From: Coptis chinensis
Lineage: Eukaryota; Streptophyta; Magnoliopsida; Ranunculales; Ranunculaceae
DNA: 64,000 bases
Direction: 5' to 3'
NCBI GenBank assembly: GCA_015680905.1
Contig: CM027382.1
Coordinates: 7,289,501-7,353,500 of the forward strand
Shown here in pieces: positions 39,801 to 52,774 of this stretch. The translations under genes and the position numbers were made by a program. Positions within the stretch are counted from its first letter, which is position 1; every line of letters begins with the position of its first letter. The notes under the pieces were generated by a model, which saw only the letters and a list, made by a program, of their open reading frames with translations, searched no databases and was not told the origin of the DNA.

Positions 39801-40685
39801 AATATTTTAATATTCATGAAAATTTCTAACTAATCGAGCTTTGAAAAAAACACTAATGGGAAAATTTCCCAATTCAAGTCGGTTTTGAGAGATGTGAATA
39901 CCCTCGCCGAAACTTCGGACCCACACCGTGGATAAGTGTGAGGGAAGTTGATAGGAACAACCCAAGTGGTATCGATGTAAAAGTTACTTGGTACTATTGA
40001 CGCACCAAATGTTTGCATGAATGTGGATGCTCTAAAGATGCGAAAAGAAATTTTGATATGACATTCATTTACATTGTTCTCCTTTTAATTTTTACATTGA
40101 TAAGGCAAGTGTTTCGGGCTAGACACAAATGATACAACCAAAATGCCATTTACCTAGGAGTTTAAAGGGCCGGATACAAAGAGTAGATAATATTAGATTA
40201 TCTTACATGTGAGTCTAGTTCAAGTAGATTGAGTGCAAGGTATGTGTTAACACGATATCACCAAAACCCACTGTTGAAAGTTTTGCAGGCTATTCTTTGA
40301 ATAATTGTTTTCGACCTCAATGTGTTTTGCTTTGATCTTTTGGTGCGATGTAAACTTAATAACATTTGATTTACAACATTTCTTTTAAGTGCTGATTGGA
40401 AAAACAAAATGTTTGGCGGTTGTTCTTTGAAAAAGCCGTTTTGATTTTGAATTATTGTCGGCGTTGATCTTTAATACGACATAGATTTCACAACTTCGGT
40501 TTATAAATTCTTTCTTGTCTTGATTGAGAAAGAAGAAAAAAACAATCTTTTCATCTGCTGAGAATATTGTCTACATATTTTTTGTGTTTTCCTTCGAAAA
40601 AGCGTCACGTTCCGGGATCCTTTATTGTTCATTAGTTTTATTTGTTTTCCACGCATTACCGGGTTTGAATTTTTCTTTCTTACTG

Positions 40686-43600
40686 GTGGAGCAGTTGCAT
40701 AAGATTTTTAAGCTTTGTGGTTCACCGTCGAGGACTATTGGAGAAAATCAAAATTGCCACATGCAACCATTTTCAAACCCCAACAACCTTATAGGCGATG
40801 TGTTCCGATACATTTAAAGAATTCCCTGCTGGCGCTTTGGGGCTCATGGAGATCTTTGTTTTCTATTGATCCTGCAGATCGTGGAACTACAGATTCTGCT
40901 CGAAGAGTGAGGTGTGTAGACTTCTTGGCCCCTTATTTTTATCGGTATGGCAGTCATCCTTAGTGAATCTTTGATATCATTTGTTATTTATCTCTTGTTC
41001 AGTTGTTACGTACATCATAGTCACACTCAAGTTTTGTGATCTTATTAAAACTGGTTTATGTGTTGCAATTTTAAGTGTGAACTCTTGATGTGCACATGAT
41101 ACAAACTAATGTGAGATATGTAACATGTCACCCATTCAAAACAAGAAAGGCAAAGAACAAAAAACACTAAAACCGTCTTGTGGGTATATCTGATTGCACA
41201 AGGACATTATCCACGTGGTAAACCCTACTAGTGGAGAATCTTCATGATGTGAAAGTTATGTAGGTACACTCCATATTTATAAAAGAAAATGTATAACCCA
41301 TTATCCGTGTTGGATGGATCGCGTGTAATGCATTGAAGGTTATGTACCTCAATTTGTGATAGTTCTTTTTGTCGGATGCGCCGTACCATATCGGATCTCG
41401 TCACAGTGCCCATGTCAATGTAACTTGATATAAAAGCAAACAAGGGAATTTCTCATCACCTTCAAGAGCTGATAAAATAGTTACGCGATAAGCAATTATA
41501 TTTGCTCACCATATGCCATTGCCCATCCTATTTTTCTTTAGCCGAGGGGAAATATTCCTTAGCACAAAATGAGTTTGCGGTAAAAAAGATTCCCTTCTTC
41601 AATAAAACACAAACTTTGTTGTTTGTTTCTCTCTCATGTCGAAAGTGTTGATTGTGTACTTGAGTTATAAAGCAGGATCCAGGATTCTTTGACAATGTCT
41701 TATACCTTGTCGAAGTTTGATGGATTAAGTTGGTTCAAATAATTGGGTTTTGGCTACATATCTCGGGACGGATGGTCAATAGATAGATATCATTCTCGTG
41801 TTTCGCCTACAATGTGAGGTATATTAGTGTATAAGAACAAAGAGAAGTTTTATGAGAATGGTAGGTCAATGACTTCACAAGTCGGGTTACTGAGTTGATA
41901 TGAAAGTGACTCTTGGTTAGTTAATAACATTGTAAGCTCGGAGTTAGGATTAGAGTGGCTCGGCTAGACGTTTTTAAGTTGATTACATGGCATGGATCGG
42001 CTTGTAAGTCATACATGTTACCTAAGCTACTTCTCACTCGATCACACTCAACTAAGTTGGGACTTGGTGTGTTTAAGGTATTTTGAGTACTATAGACAAG
42101 ATGGTTTGGTTTTACACTTGGTCCGGAAACCTTTCTATTAGTTGGACAAAAATCAAGTGATGTATAGAACTTAGTCTTTACATAACAAGATTCAGTTAAG
42201 GTACGAGTAGACTACCTTTTAATGTCTGTCTCCTTGTAAATAGAGATTTGAGATATTGGTCTAGTCTTGACAATGTATCTAAAAAATGATGAAGTAACAG
42301 TGGATATCTTAGTTAGGAATTGTGTGGGAGGGCTTTGAGTTTGGTCATAGACTGGTGAGAATCCCACAAGCAATTTAATTCATCACCCTCTTATATTAGA
42401 TAAATTTTGATTGGTTAATAGGTGTCGATGAAGATCTTTTGGAGGGAAAAGATGGTTGGTTTTGAAGTGTTATGTGCTCACTTCTTTCTACCATCTTTAA
42501 GGTTATGAATCTTTGAAAACTTTATTTGGGAACTGCACTCTCAAATCCTTTGAGGACTACTTTTGTCCGAGTCACATATCGATAAAGGCGACAATCAATA
42601 TGTTTGTAAGGAAAAAGGAGATTTGAGTTAGTTGGTGGAGTTATTGCCTTGTACTAATTCTTGCATATCTGTTATTGATAAATGCGGTTGAGTGGTCGAG
42701 TTCTATATGATTTTCTCTAAACATTATTAACTTTTTGCGTATCGATTACTTGTGTGTTAAAGAAATATTTACTCTTTTCGTTAATAATATTATCACCTTT
42801 GGGTTCAAGGAGATGTTTTACTTTGTTGTTTTGATTATTTTTCTCCCTTGATTTTCATGCTTCCAGTTCTTTAGGACAAAACCACTTGCATGTGATCCTT
42901 CAAGCCTTCAAGATATCCTCCAAGCAAGGAATTTGGCTAAAGTAAAGAGATGAAGAAGCTAGAAGGTATACCTAATTTTCCGTTATGAATTTATTTTATT
43001 TTTGAAATTGTATTGATTAACATGTTATATACCCTAAACTGTAATAAAATTAAAGTAGGCTTACCTACTTTTTGTTTTTCTCTAATATATTAGGTACCTT
43101 TATTTATCATATATGTATGTATTGTTTAAATCTATGTTCTCGTGTGTAGAATGCTCATAGTTGTGTTTAAAGCTTGAGTCTCGGATGCCTTCTTAGAACT
43201 GCAATTGTTAGTGATTTTTATTTATTTTTGGTCGTCCATTTGCATTACATCTTCAGTTTTGAAGAGTATTTTATCTGTATATAACTTCGGCAATTTGCAA
43301 TACTTACTTGAAATGCTTTGTTAGGGTATGCTTTGAGTTATATGATATATGAATTCAATGCATCTGTATGATTTTATCTTCTTTTGAGAATTTGGTGTTA
43401 AAGGTTTGTGCATTCCTTTTTCTGTTGTCTTTAGTGAAATTGTATCTATGTTAATGGAGAAGAAGTTTGGAGAGAAAGAGGATCTGGCCTTATTTTTATG
43501 CTTTGGGAACTGTCACTTAGTTTGTATCATTGCTTGGCTTTTATACAACTTAATGTTTAGTCTTTGCATTATTCTTTTGTGGAGGATTTGGAGGAGTATT

Positions 43601-44175
43601 TACGCGGCTTGGGGATTAATGGACAGTGGATTTTGGTGATTATAAAGTATATTTGTTTGTTTTGGAGATTAATTAGTACTTTACATTGAATTTAATACGA
43701 GCCTTGATAGACTAAAAACTGGATTGGGACTTGGACATTCATGTGAACTCACAACTATTTACTTGTGAGGTATATCATACCGACAATGTTGAATATTGAC
43801 TATCAATATGGATAGCCATAGCTTGTCCGTGATATGGGTATTGTAGAGGTTGAGTTGTTGGTTGTTATACTTGTCAAAGTATCTATTATTGGCTCGGGAC
43901 TTTATTCGATTTCGTCACTATCTTTTGTTCTGTGAAGTTTTACTTTTAGAAAAATGATATTGATGCTTATGATTTAGTTATTAATTATGATTATATTTCT
44001 TCTAAGAGTCACAATTATCGATTAAGATCTCGCTCAACAATTGTCTTTCATTGACTTCTAGGCAAAAAGGTGGGAGAGGCGATGGCAAAGGTTTGATTCA
44101 GAAAGGAAAGGATCTAGAGAATCTAGGGCGATTCCAACACCTGATGCCAATGCAGAGTTAACCATTTCAATGCAG
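40686..44175 (+). pseudogene. CDK-like protein kinase fragments (IBS1-type C-terminal half)
   Basis: Three blocks with splice-like borders occur in the order of a plant CDC2-like kinase gene. Block 1, 40686-40911: VEQLHKIFKLCGSPS, then after a frame shift DYWRKSKLPHATIFKPQQPY and SIDPADRG, the end of the kinase C-lobe. Block 2, 42867-42965: FFRTKPLACDPSSL and, in a shifted frame, PPSKEF. Block 3, 44062-44175: RWQRFDSERKG then AIPTPDANAEL. These match the tail of plant CDK-like kinases of the At1g18670 kind, by recall. The N-lobe and catalytic loop are missing and frames are broken, so it is inactive. Conserved introns show that genomic DNA was captured by the CACTA element. Confidence 0.8.
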
Positions 44176-45479
44176 GTAAGTTTAAGTCTCTATTTGTTTT
44201 ATGAGGGATAATTCTTATATTCGGTTTTACATTTAGGTGACGACATTTTCAGTACTTAATTAGTGAATTTAACAACAATTTTAGTCAATAGTCATAAGCT
44301 TTAGCTTCATGGGTATTACACTTCATCTTTTGTACTTTCTTATTGCTTGAGCTATTATTTGATGGATGTAAGAGTCTTGATTTCCCACATTGAGTGGTTA
44401 ATGTCCTTTAGATTGAATATAAATATCTCAATTGTCATATTGCATCTGCGTGTGCATAAAAGGATGCATGTAGTATGTTTGCAAAAGTATGTTGTCCGAC
44501 GTTTGTTATCTGTCAGTATATCTTAGCAGTTGTTTAGCTATTTAACCTTAAAGAATTGTTGCAAATAGTATGATCATACCCGTAGATACACACTAGTAGT
44601 AGTCAGTAATCTTCAGCATATAGCTTTTTTTGGACTCCATGAGCTTCTTTAGTAATAATCAATAGAACTGTTCTCTTACTCTTCCCATGGATTTAATAGA
44701 GTCTGTAGGGTTGTATATGAGGCGAGAGAACACCTCCTTGCGTCAAATATTTTTTCGGAAGGCACAAAAACAGTGTCAAAAGTAGGATCTTTGAAGGCTG
44801 CTCAAGTGGAACGGTTTATTGGAGTTTGAATTGCTCATATTGTTAGGAGTATGAGACCCTGTTGCCACATTTTTTGTGAGTTTGGTTGTTGGACCAGTGA
44901 AAATAAATACTGAACTTTCCGATCTCTTGGAAGGGACAAAACATACTGCTACTTAAGAATTATGCTACCATACTCTGTTTTCTGAATCCCGTAGTTTGAG
45001 TATAAGGAGCTACTACTTAAGAATAGGATATAAGTATATATCTATATATACATATTTGTTTTCTCTTGCTTTCGACTCCTTTTATTTATTTCTATTGGTG
45101 TATAGGATGAAAGGGACTTTTTCGATGATACCATCCCAAAGTCATCCCCCCGATGCTTACAACTCTTGAAGGTGCTAGTTTTGTACAAATGATATGAGAG
45201 CTTGAGTTTAAGGACAAGTCCCATTGATTTGGAAAAGCGTGTGTATTTCATTAAGTGGCAAGTCCTATTTATGAAAGACGTTTTGGTGATGTTATTTTAA
45301 TAAAAGATTATATGATTGGATGTACTTGTAAGATTTCTTGTTTATATTATGGATGATTGTAAAATACCCAATAAGTGGGGGCATCTTTATGCAAGTTAAG
45401 TAGTCTCCCAAAAGGGGGGGGGGGGTGGTTTTGGGGGATTTTTTTTTTTTACATATGAAATAGTTTTGTAACGGTTCTT

Positions 45480-45870
45480 CACCATTACTAAGCTTTGCAA
45501 TAAGTAACACAAAAAACCATTACTAATTTTATAAAAGTGTTACTAATGTTAGAAAAGAGTAACACAAAAAAGCGTTACTAACTTTATAAAAGCGTTACTA
45601 ATGTTAGAAAAGAGTAACATAAAAAAGCGTTACTAACTTTATAAAACTGTTACTAATGTTAGAAAAGAGTAACACAAAAAAGTGTTACTATTTTTATAAA
45701 ACCGTTATTGATGTTAAAAAAGAGTAACATAAAAAAGCGTTACTAATGTTATAAAACCGTTACTGATGTTAAAAAAGAGTAACACCAAAAAACGTTACTA
45801 ATTTTATAAAACCGTTGCTAAAGAGTAATACAATTGAGCAAAGAAAACCGTTAGTAAATATTTTAGTAAC
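45480..45870. repeat. Subterminal tandem repeats of the 8.3-kb CACTA element
   Basis: About six units of roughly 55 bp share GAGTAACACAAAAAAGCGTT and ACTAACTTTATAAAAGCGTT. They lie just inside the right end, where transposase-binding repeats are expected. A run of about 14 Gs precedes them near 45415. Confidence 0.85.
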
Positions 45871-46273
45871 GGTTAGAAACCGTTACAATAAATAATTATG
45901 TAACGGTTATAAACCGTTACGAATATTAATAACGAATTAGCAACGCCCAAACTATGACGCATAAAAACCGTTACAAATATTTTTAGTAACGGTTTCTGAC
46001 TGTTAGGGATGTCCTGTTTTGGTGTAGTGCCCACTTGAGATGAAATGGGTTTTTCTTGAAACAGTACGTAAAGTGAGAAAAACCTTTTCAAAAGGATGCA
46101 CTTGTTCAAAACAGTGCATTATGCCAAAAAGGTGTGACATTTAGAAATAGGCATTGGTTTGAAATAGTGATTTATGCCGAAATGGTGTGTCTTTTCGAAA
46201 CATGTGACTTTTCAAAAAGTTGTTTACTTTTTCCCAAGAGTCACTATGTTGTTTCGAAGAGGCACCACTCACC

Positions 46274-46282
46274 TATAAATAG
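46274..46282 (+). promoter_or_regulatory. Candidate Copia LTR TATA box
   Basis: TATAAATAG lies in the reassembled LTR about 340 bases before its end and is followed by a pyrimidine-rich zone, a usual arrangement for a U3-R boundary. Confidence 0.5.
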
Positions 46283-46720
46283 TGGATGAATTTGGAGAGA
46301 AATACACACCAGATCACAGAGTTTTGATCTTTCTCTTCTCCCTCTGTTCTTAGTCAAATATTATGTTGTGTTCGCTGATTCTATAGAATTGAAGTGCTAG
46401 CTTTCTATAGAAGGAAATATGTTCTATCTTGGGAGACAGTTTCCCATCAACCTTCAAGCACCGTGAGGGGGGAAATCTGTCTTAAGGACATAGTGTATCT
46501 ATACTATGCTCGGATTTAATTAAGAAGTACAAGACACTTACAAGACAAAAGGTTTGTATAGTTTGGTAATTGGTAAAGAGTAAGTACAATTAAGTTGTAT
46601 ATTCCTAACAACTTAAGACAGATTTCTTTTTCTTCTTCTTCTTTACTGAACAGAATTTGTTTCTATTTTCTTCTCTTTTTTGGTTTAAGGGAATAACAAA
46701 GTGTAGTTGTATTTCAAAAT

Positions 46721-47471
46721 ATGGCAACACCACCAGTTACTCCTGCTGTTTCCCATTCTGTTCCTCATAGGGAGAAGCCTGAAAAGTTTAATGGAACTGA
46801 TTTCAAGCGCTGGCAACAGAAAATGCTCTTCTATCTGACCACCCTGAACTTGGCAAGGTTTCTATAGGATAAGGCTCCTGATATAAGCCCTGATGAAACC
46901 GACAAGGAGAAGGTTTTGGCCAAGGATCCTTGGTTTCATGCTGATTTCTTGTGTAGAAATTATGTCCTTAGTGGGTTGGCTGACTCATTATACAATGTGT
47001 ATATTGTGTTCAAGACTGCTAAGGAACTTTGGGATTCGTTGGACAAGAAATACAAGAGTGAAGATGCTGGAATAAAGAAATTCATAGTTGGTAGATTTCT
47101 TGATTTCAAAATGACGGATAGTAAGACCATCATAAGCCAAGTCCAAGAACTTCAAGTAATCCTCCATGATGTCATTGCTGAAGGAATAACCCTAGGAGAA
47201 TCTTTCCAAGTGGCTGCTATGATTGAGAATTACCACCATCTTGGAAGGATTTTAAGAACTATCTTAAGCATAAATGCAAAGATATGAATCTTGAAGAACT
47301 GATTATCCGTCTAAGGATATAAGAAGATAACCGCCTATCTGAGAAGAAGGGCAAGGATCCCATGGTGGCAAAGGCCAATGTTGTGGAAGGATCAAGTGCT
47401 AAGGGAAAGAGGAAGCACCAAGACAAAGCTCAAGGTGAAGAGAGTAGTACGCCTACTAAGTTCAAGGGCAA
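46721..47471 (+). pseudogene. Copia gag (UBN2-like), truncated
   Basis: From ATG 46721 the reading begins MATPPVTPA. It contains the usual Copia gag opening block (EKFNGTDFKRWQQKMLFYL), then a TAG at 46866-46868, then KELWDSLDKKYKSEDAG, VGRFLDFKMTD and, after a frameshift near 47245, the zinc-knuckle-proximal lysine-rich segment (VEGSSAKGKRKH). The CCHC knuckle itself is lost because the sequence ends at the LINE junction near 47475. It encoded the capsid precursor of the retrotransposon and is dead here. Confidence 0.8.
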
Positions 47472-47474
47472 TCT

Positions 47475-50400
47475 TCACAGTAAAAACCCCTTTACCATCC
47501 CCATACCATTTAATCTTATCTTTTTGAGCACCAATTGGTCTCACCCCCACCTCTTGTTTCTGGCTAATAAGAGGTGGGAACATATGGTTCAGTTTATCAA
47601 TATCACAACCATTTCCACTAGTGAGAAACAGGTCAACCACATGATAAGATTCAAGTTCTGGGTGGTCAACTCTCAGTTTTTGAAGAGTGATAGGTCTACC
47701 ATCTTTGCAAAGCCAGGGGTCATGGATTATTGAAGTGGTTAAACCATTTCCAATATTTCAAATGAGACCCCCATATGAGATTAAACACCTTGTGGACTCC
47801 TTTCAAGAAGTAGGATGCTTTCCCAGGAGGGTTGAGCACATCCCTAATCCAGTTTTTTCTATATATACTTGTAAAGACTTTTGTCCATAAAGACTCTAAG
47901 TCAGTAGCAGCTTTCCAAGGTAGTTTGACAAGCATAGCAATATTCATATCTCTAGCTTTTCGAAACCCTAAACCTCCTATTTGTTTAAGTTTGCACAGGT
48001 GCCCCCACCCAACAGTGTGGACACTATTAGAAGTATATGAACCATTCAAGAAAAAATCTCTGCAGGCTTTGTCTATCTTGTCACATGTGGAGACAGGGAG
48101 AAAATAAGTAGACATGGCATAGAGAGGGGTAGCATGAGCCACAGCTTGTATGAGAGTTGCTCTTCCTGCTTGGGAAAGCACCTTAGCTTTCCATCCCATC
48201 TTGTCATGCACCTTATCCACAAGATAGTCAAAATCCTAAGTTTTTTTTCTAGACAACATGATTGGGGCCCCAAGGTATTTGCCCTTAGGATCAAACAACT
48301 TTATTCTCCAGAACCTTTTCTGCTTAAACTTAACTCTAAATTGAACATTTCTACTAAAGAAAATGCTAGATTTTTCATAGTTAATCAGCTGACCAGAGGC
48401 ATCACAATACTCTTGTAAGATAGTATTTAAGTGGCTACTATCTTCAGGAGTAGCTCTGGAGAAGATAATCAAATCATCTGCATACAAAAGATGAGTGATA
48501 GCAGGAGAGTTTCTCTTTATTTTGATTCCCTGAATCTCTCCCCTATTCTCAGCTTTTGCTAGCATCCTTGATAAGGCCTCAGAAACCCAAATAAACAGGT
48601 AAGGGGATAGAAGATCTCCCTGTCTCAGCCCTCTTTCAAGAATGATTTTTTCAAGAGGGGATCCATTAAGTAAAACCTTGAAAGAAACAGTTGTAAGCCA
48701 TTGTAAAATCAAGTTTCTCCAAAGTTCACTAAAACCCAGTTTTTCAAAGATGCCATCAAGGAAGGACCACTCCACCATATCATAGGCTTTTGCCATATCC
48801 ATTTTTAAAGCCATCCATTTTTTTTTTCTTTCATATTTTTCATGTTATGAAAAGCCTCACATGCCAGACTAATGTTATCTCCTATGCTCCTCCCCTTTAT
48901 GAAGGCTCCTTGGAAGGGGGACACAATCTTATTTATATAATATTTAAGTCTATTAGCCAGGATCTTAGAGATAATCTTGTAACTAAAGTTGCACAAGCTA
49001 ATAAGCTTGAACTTAGACATGTGGTCAGGATTTGACACCTTAAGGATTAAAGCTATAAAAGTTTCATTGAAACTAGGATTCAGCTTACCAGAAGCAAAAA
49101 AATCTTGAACAAAAGCAGTGATGCAGTCTCCTATAATATCCCAGCAGTCATGATAAAAAACTCTTTGAAAACCATCAGGCCTAGGAGTCTTGAGCTTTCC
49201 AAACTTCCTCACCACTTGCCATATGTCATCATAAGATGGAATAGCAATGAGAAGTTCATTTTCTCTATCAGAAATAACAAGGTGAAATAGATCCAAAATG
49301 TTGTTATTGACATCAGGGCAATCAGAAGAAAAAATATTAAAAAAATACTCATTCACAATCTCACCTACATCAGTTTTACCATAATGCCAAATACCATCAT
49401 TGTCTTTTATTCTTTTAATCCTGTTTTTCCTCCTCCTATATATGGTAAAGAGGTGGAAAAATCTAGTATCCCCCCCCCCCTCCTTTATCTAATGAGTTGT
49501 TGATTTCTGCTTCCAGTAGGATTCTTCTTTCACATACCACTCAAGCAGGTGGGCTTTGAGAGCCTTAGCCTAGCTTATTATGATTATTTGTGGTAAAAGG
49601 CTTTGATAAAACATTTTCTAGCTTTCTCTAGGTTTTTTTTTAATATTCTGAAAGATGTTCCCAAAGACATTCTTGTTCCATTAAGATATATTATCTTTAG
49701 TAACATGCAATCTATTTAGCACATTTATATCAGGCATATCATGCATAACAAACTTCCAAGCATCATCAATACATGGTTTACAAGAAATATATGATAACCA
49801 CATGCTAAAGAATCTAAAAGATTTGAAACATCTATCCTCAGGACTGGTAAGAGAAATATGCAATGCTAAATGGTCAAAAAAGCATTTGCTACAATCCTAA
49901 CATATGCATGTGGGAAACAGGTCAGCCATTGGGGGGGTGGGCATAACATGATCCAATATTTCCAATACATGTGCACCTGGAGTTCTATTATTGTTCCATG
50001 TGAATTTTGGTCCCTTGAACCCTAAATCCACCAACCCCAGATCATTGATCAAACTATTGAATTCCATCATGTACTTGGTCAAAATGCTACGGCCTCCCAC
50101 TTTCTCATTTAAACAAGAAATGACATTAAAATCCCCAAAAAGGCACCATGGACCTGGCACTAGGGGAGCAATTTCCCTCAATTCAGCCCAAACCCTTCCT
50201 CTATGGCAAGGAACAGGGTCCCCATACACAAAAGAGAAGAAAAAGGGAGCATTGTTGTAATAGTTTGAAACTTTACCTGTTATTTGGTTCTTAGTAGCCC
50301 CAAAAAATTTAAAGTCCACTTTTTCTTTCCACATGATTGCAATTCCACCACTTAAACCTTCAGTAGGTACAGAAAAATAACACCCCAAGATTTAGCATCT

Positions 50401-50760
50401 TACTTACAGCCAATATACGCTTACTATTTGCCTTAGTTTCAGACAAACACACTATATCCACTCCCAGCACCTTCATCTGGTCCTTTATATGTTGAATCGC
50501 CGTGGTGGAACTAATACCCCAGCAATTCCAGGCGTAGATCGTCATTGAGGTAAAGGTGAATGTGTAGGGACAGTCACCGCAAACCATTCTGAAACATTTG
50601 CATGGTTGGAGCTTTTTTGAGTTGTACTGATAGAAGTCATAGAACCACTCAAAATTGACATATCTATAGTCTTGTCATCTGACCTTACATAGTGTTCCCA
50701 AATACTATCCTCACTCTCTTTTGGAGCTGGAGAAGATCCTTGGCCTTTATTATACTATAG
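47475..50760 (-). mobile_element. Second L1-type LINE, antisense, truncated at both ends
   Basis: Read from 50760 downward, the ORF1 tail (about 50760-50590) precedes ORF2. ORF2 begins MTIYAWNCWGISS at 50543, and the endonuclease continues in another frame (GGIAIMWKEKV, YGDPVPCHRGR, FGDFNVISCLNE, PKFTWNNNR). Reverse transcriptase follows (RPDGFQRVFY, FIALILKVSNP, GRSIGDNISL at 49300-48830; KMDMAKAYDMVEW, GDLLSPYLFI, LLYADDLIIF at 48805-48450; KVLSQAGRATLI near 48170). The zf-RVT start IKWYGDGKGVFTVK reaches 47475, then the Copia gag begins. Frameshifts and stops near 50385, 49890, 49560 and 48820 kill it. It is related to, but not a continuation of, the LINE at 22.3-37.6 kb. Confidence 0.9.
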
Positions 50761-51077
50761 CCCACTCTTATTAATTCTTTTAAAGAATGTTTTTCATTAT
50801 TTAGTTAAAAATATGTTTTATTTCCTATATATTAATTAAACTTTTTATCTATGATTAGTTTATGATTAATCCCTGATTAATTATGATTATTATGATTAAT
50901 CATTATAAGGTCTTGGAGTGATTTGTTGCTGATTAACGCTTAAAGTGCATAGTGATGAAATGACATGACAAACTGGAAAATAAAATAAAATTTGGATTGG
51001 ATATGCATGTATCCCCCCTTCTAGGCATATCGATGCACTTGGGGAGTCATTTAACAACATAGTATTTTGTAGAAATA
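50761..51077. other. AT-rich intergenic sequence
   Basis: No gene is visible. ATGATTAAT-type motifs recur around 50850-50910. Confidence 0.3.
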
Positions 51078-51546
51078 TCTCTATTAGTAAAATACACCAT
51101 AATTAACCTGGCCTTTTAAATTAGACCAGCCTTTTTTCTACCACCTAATACCCCTAATTAAATACAAAAAAATATTATTCAATGTCTTCAAAAAGGACTA
51201 TTTCGTTATTTAATTTTTTATTTCTATTTATACCCTTCAATTACAACACACAGACAAAGGAGTTTTATGTAAATTCAGGGCAAAAACCCAAATCCACGCC
51301 TATATTGACATGTACGCGGTGTTACCTTGCCATTAATACCCACTTAAATACCATTAATACCCACTTAACTACCATTAATCTTGAAGTTCTTTCAACTTCC
51401 CTCTTTTCTCCATGAACTTTTTCGATCTTGGTTTTGCTTTATGCTTCCAATTCGGTTAGATCGAAGCGAGAACTAAAGAAGGACTTGAGAAAAATTTCAT
51501 CATTATCGTGGTTCTTGATATCTGAGAACTTTATTACCTTTGTTCA

Positions 51547-52432
51547 ATGCCTTCACCCGAAGATCTTTTCTCTACCCTCAATCGACATATCCATAGATCT
51601 GATTTGAACAAGCGGTTAAAGTTTGGATCAAGGTATTTTTATATTAATTAATCTTTTTACAATTTTATATTTTTCTTGGACTATTAATTTATTTTATTTT
51701 ATTTTACAGTTCTTGGTATTATTCCTGGTGACGTTGACGCTTTGCGTTGTAAAATTGTGGGGTTGATTAAGGTGGATGATTATGATAAGGCTCTTTCCAC
51801 CATTCAAAATCTACCCTCTACTCTCAACGACTTCAATTTCTATAAGGTAATAACAATAATCTATAAGGATTAACTGTATGGATTTTTTGGTCTATAGTTA
51901 CATGAGTTTCAGATTTAACTGTATTTTTGTGAATATGAATCATCCATGGAGAAAACTGGATTGTTTGGTGTTTTTAATTGTGAAATGTGTCCTTGATAAT
52001 GACTTGGCCTATATATATCTATTAGATTTGAACAATTTTTTTTTTTTTTTTATCTAAGTAGGCATCTTTTTGTCTGGAAACAAAACAAGTTGGATGAAGC
52101 TCGGAGTGTATGCATTCTCGAGGGAGCAAACATCCGCTACTATGTTGTTAGAGACTTCGGGTTCTATATCGTTTAGGAAGAATGGATCGTGTATGGATGT
52201 CTATCAAAGACTTGAAGTTTTAAGATCGTGTCTTTAGAAGTCAACATTGTTGCATGTTTGGTATCCATTTGGAAGAGCATCCGAAGTTCAAGGAATGATG
52301 GATTAAGCTTTAAGGTCAAAGCAGATAGAAGCTTTGAGCTGGGATACAATCTTGCTTGCTCTTTGGTTCAACGGATGAAATACGGAGGCAAAAACATTGT
52401 TGCTTACTTCTCAAAGGTAACAACTGGATAAC
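51547..52432 (+). pseudogene. SRP72 fragment (signal recognition particle, TPR part)
   Basis: The first block (MPSPEDLFSTLNRHIHRSD) is followed by a GT-AG intron. The block 51710-51846 (VLGIIPGDVDALRCKIVGL, then KALSTIQNLPS) ends in GTAATAAC. After a T-rich intron, 52061-52432 shows, in alternating frames, NKLDEA, MLLETSG, GSCMDVYQRL, ASEVQGMMD, SFELGYNLACSLVQRMKYGG. These match in order the tetratricopeptide N-terminal half of plant SRP72, the subunit that binds SRP68 and the 7SL RNA. Several frame changes and loss of the C-terminal RNA-binding half make it non-functional. It is carried by the Helitron. Confidence 0.8.
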
Positions 52433-52535
52433 ATTGATGGACCAATGAAGGTTCTCTTATGTGTGTATGCGTGTTTTGTGTGTGTGTGGGTGTGGGTATA
52501 GTATTATCTATTAAGTTTCATTTTGGTGGAATTTT

Positions 52536-52774
<239 letters not shown>

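Larger units (their letters stand above)
37718..46029. mobile_element. 8.3-kb CACTA element carrying kinase gene fragments
   Basis: The terminal inverted repeat CACTACACCAAAACAG is perfect over 16 bases at both ends, with a CCC target duplication (37715-37717 and 46030-46032). It lies inside the Copia LTR. Subterminal GTAACGGTT/CGTTACTAA motifs are frequent, with a tandem array at 45480-45870. No transposase was recognised in the 8.3 kb. It carries three collinear blocks of a CDK-like kinase gene at 40686-44175. An exon-like stretch near 38957-39027 (LLEDLEYEARREVKRREKE, followed by GTAAG) is unexplained. Confidence 0.9.
37650..47475 (+). mobile_element. Ty1-Copia retrotransposon, 5' part only
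   Basis: An LTR starts TGTTAGAAAAATG at 37650, is interrupted by the CACTA element after 37717, resumes at 46030 (46030-46032 repeats CCC) and ends CCTAACA at 46610. Reassembled it is about 650 bp with TGTTAG...CTAACA ends. A gag-like frame follows from 46721. At about 47475 the sequence switches abruptly to an antisense LINE. Protease, integrase, RT and the 3' LTR are missing. No standard tRNA-Met primer site is visible after 46610. Confidence 0.75.
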
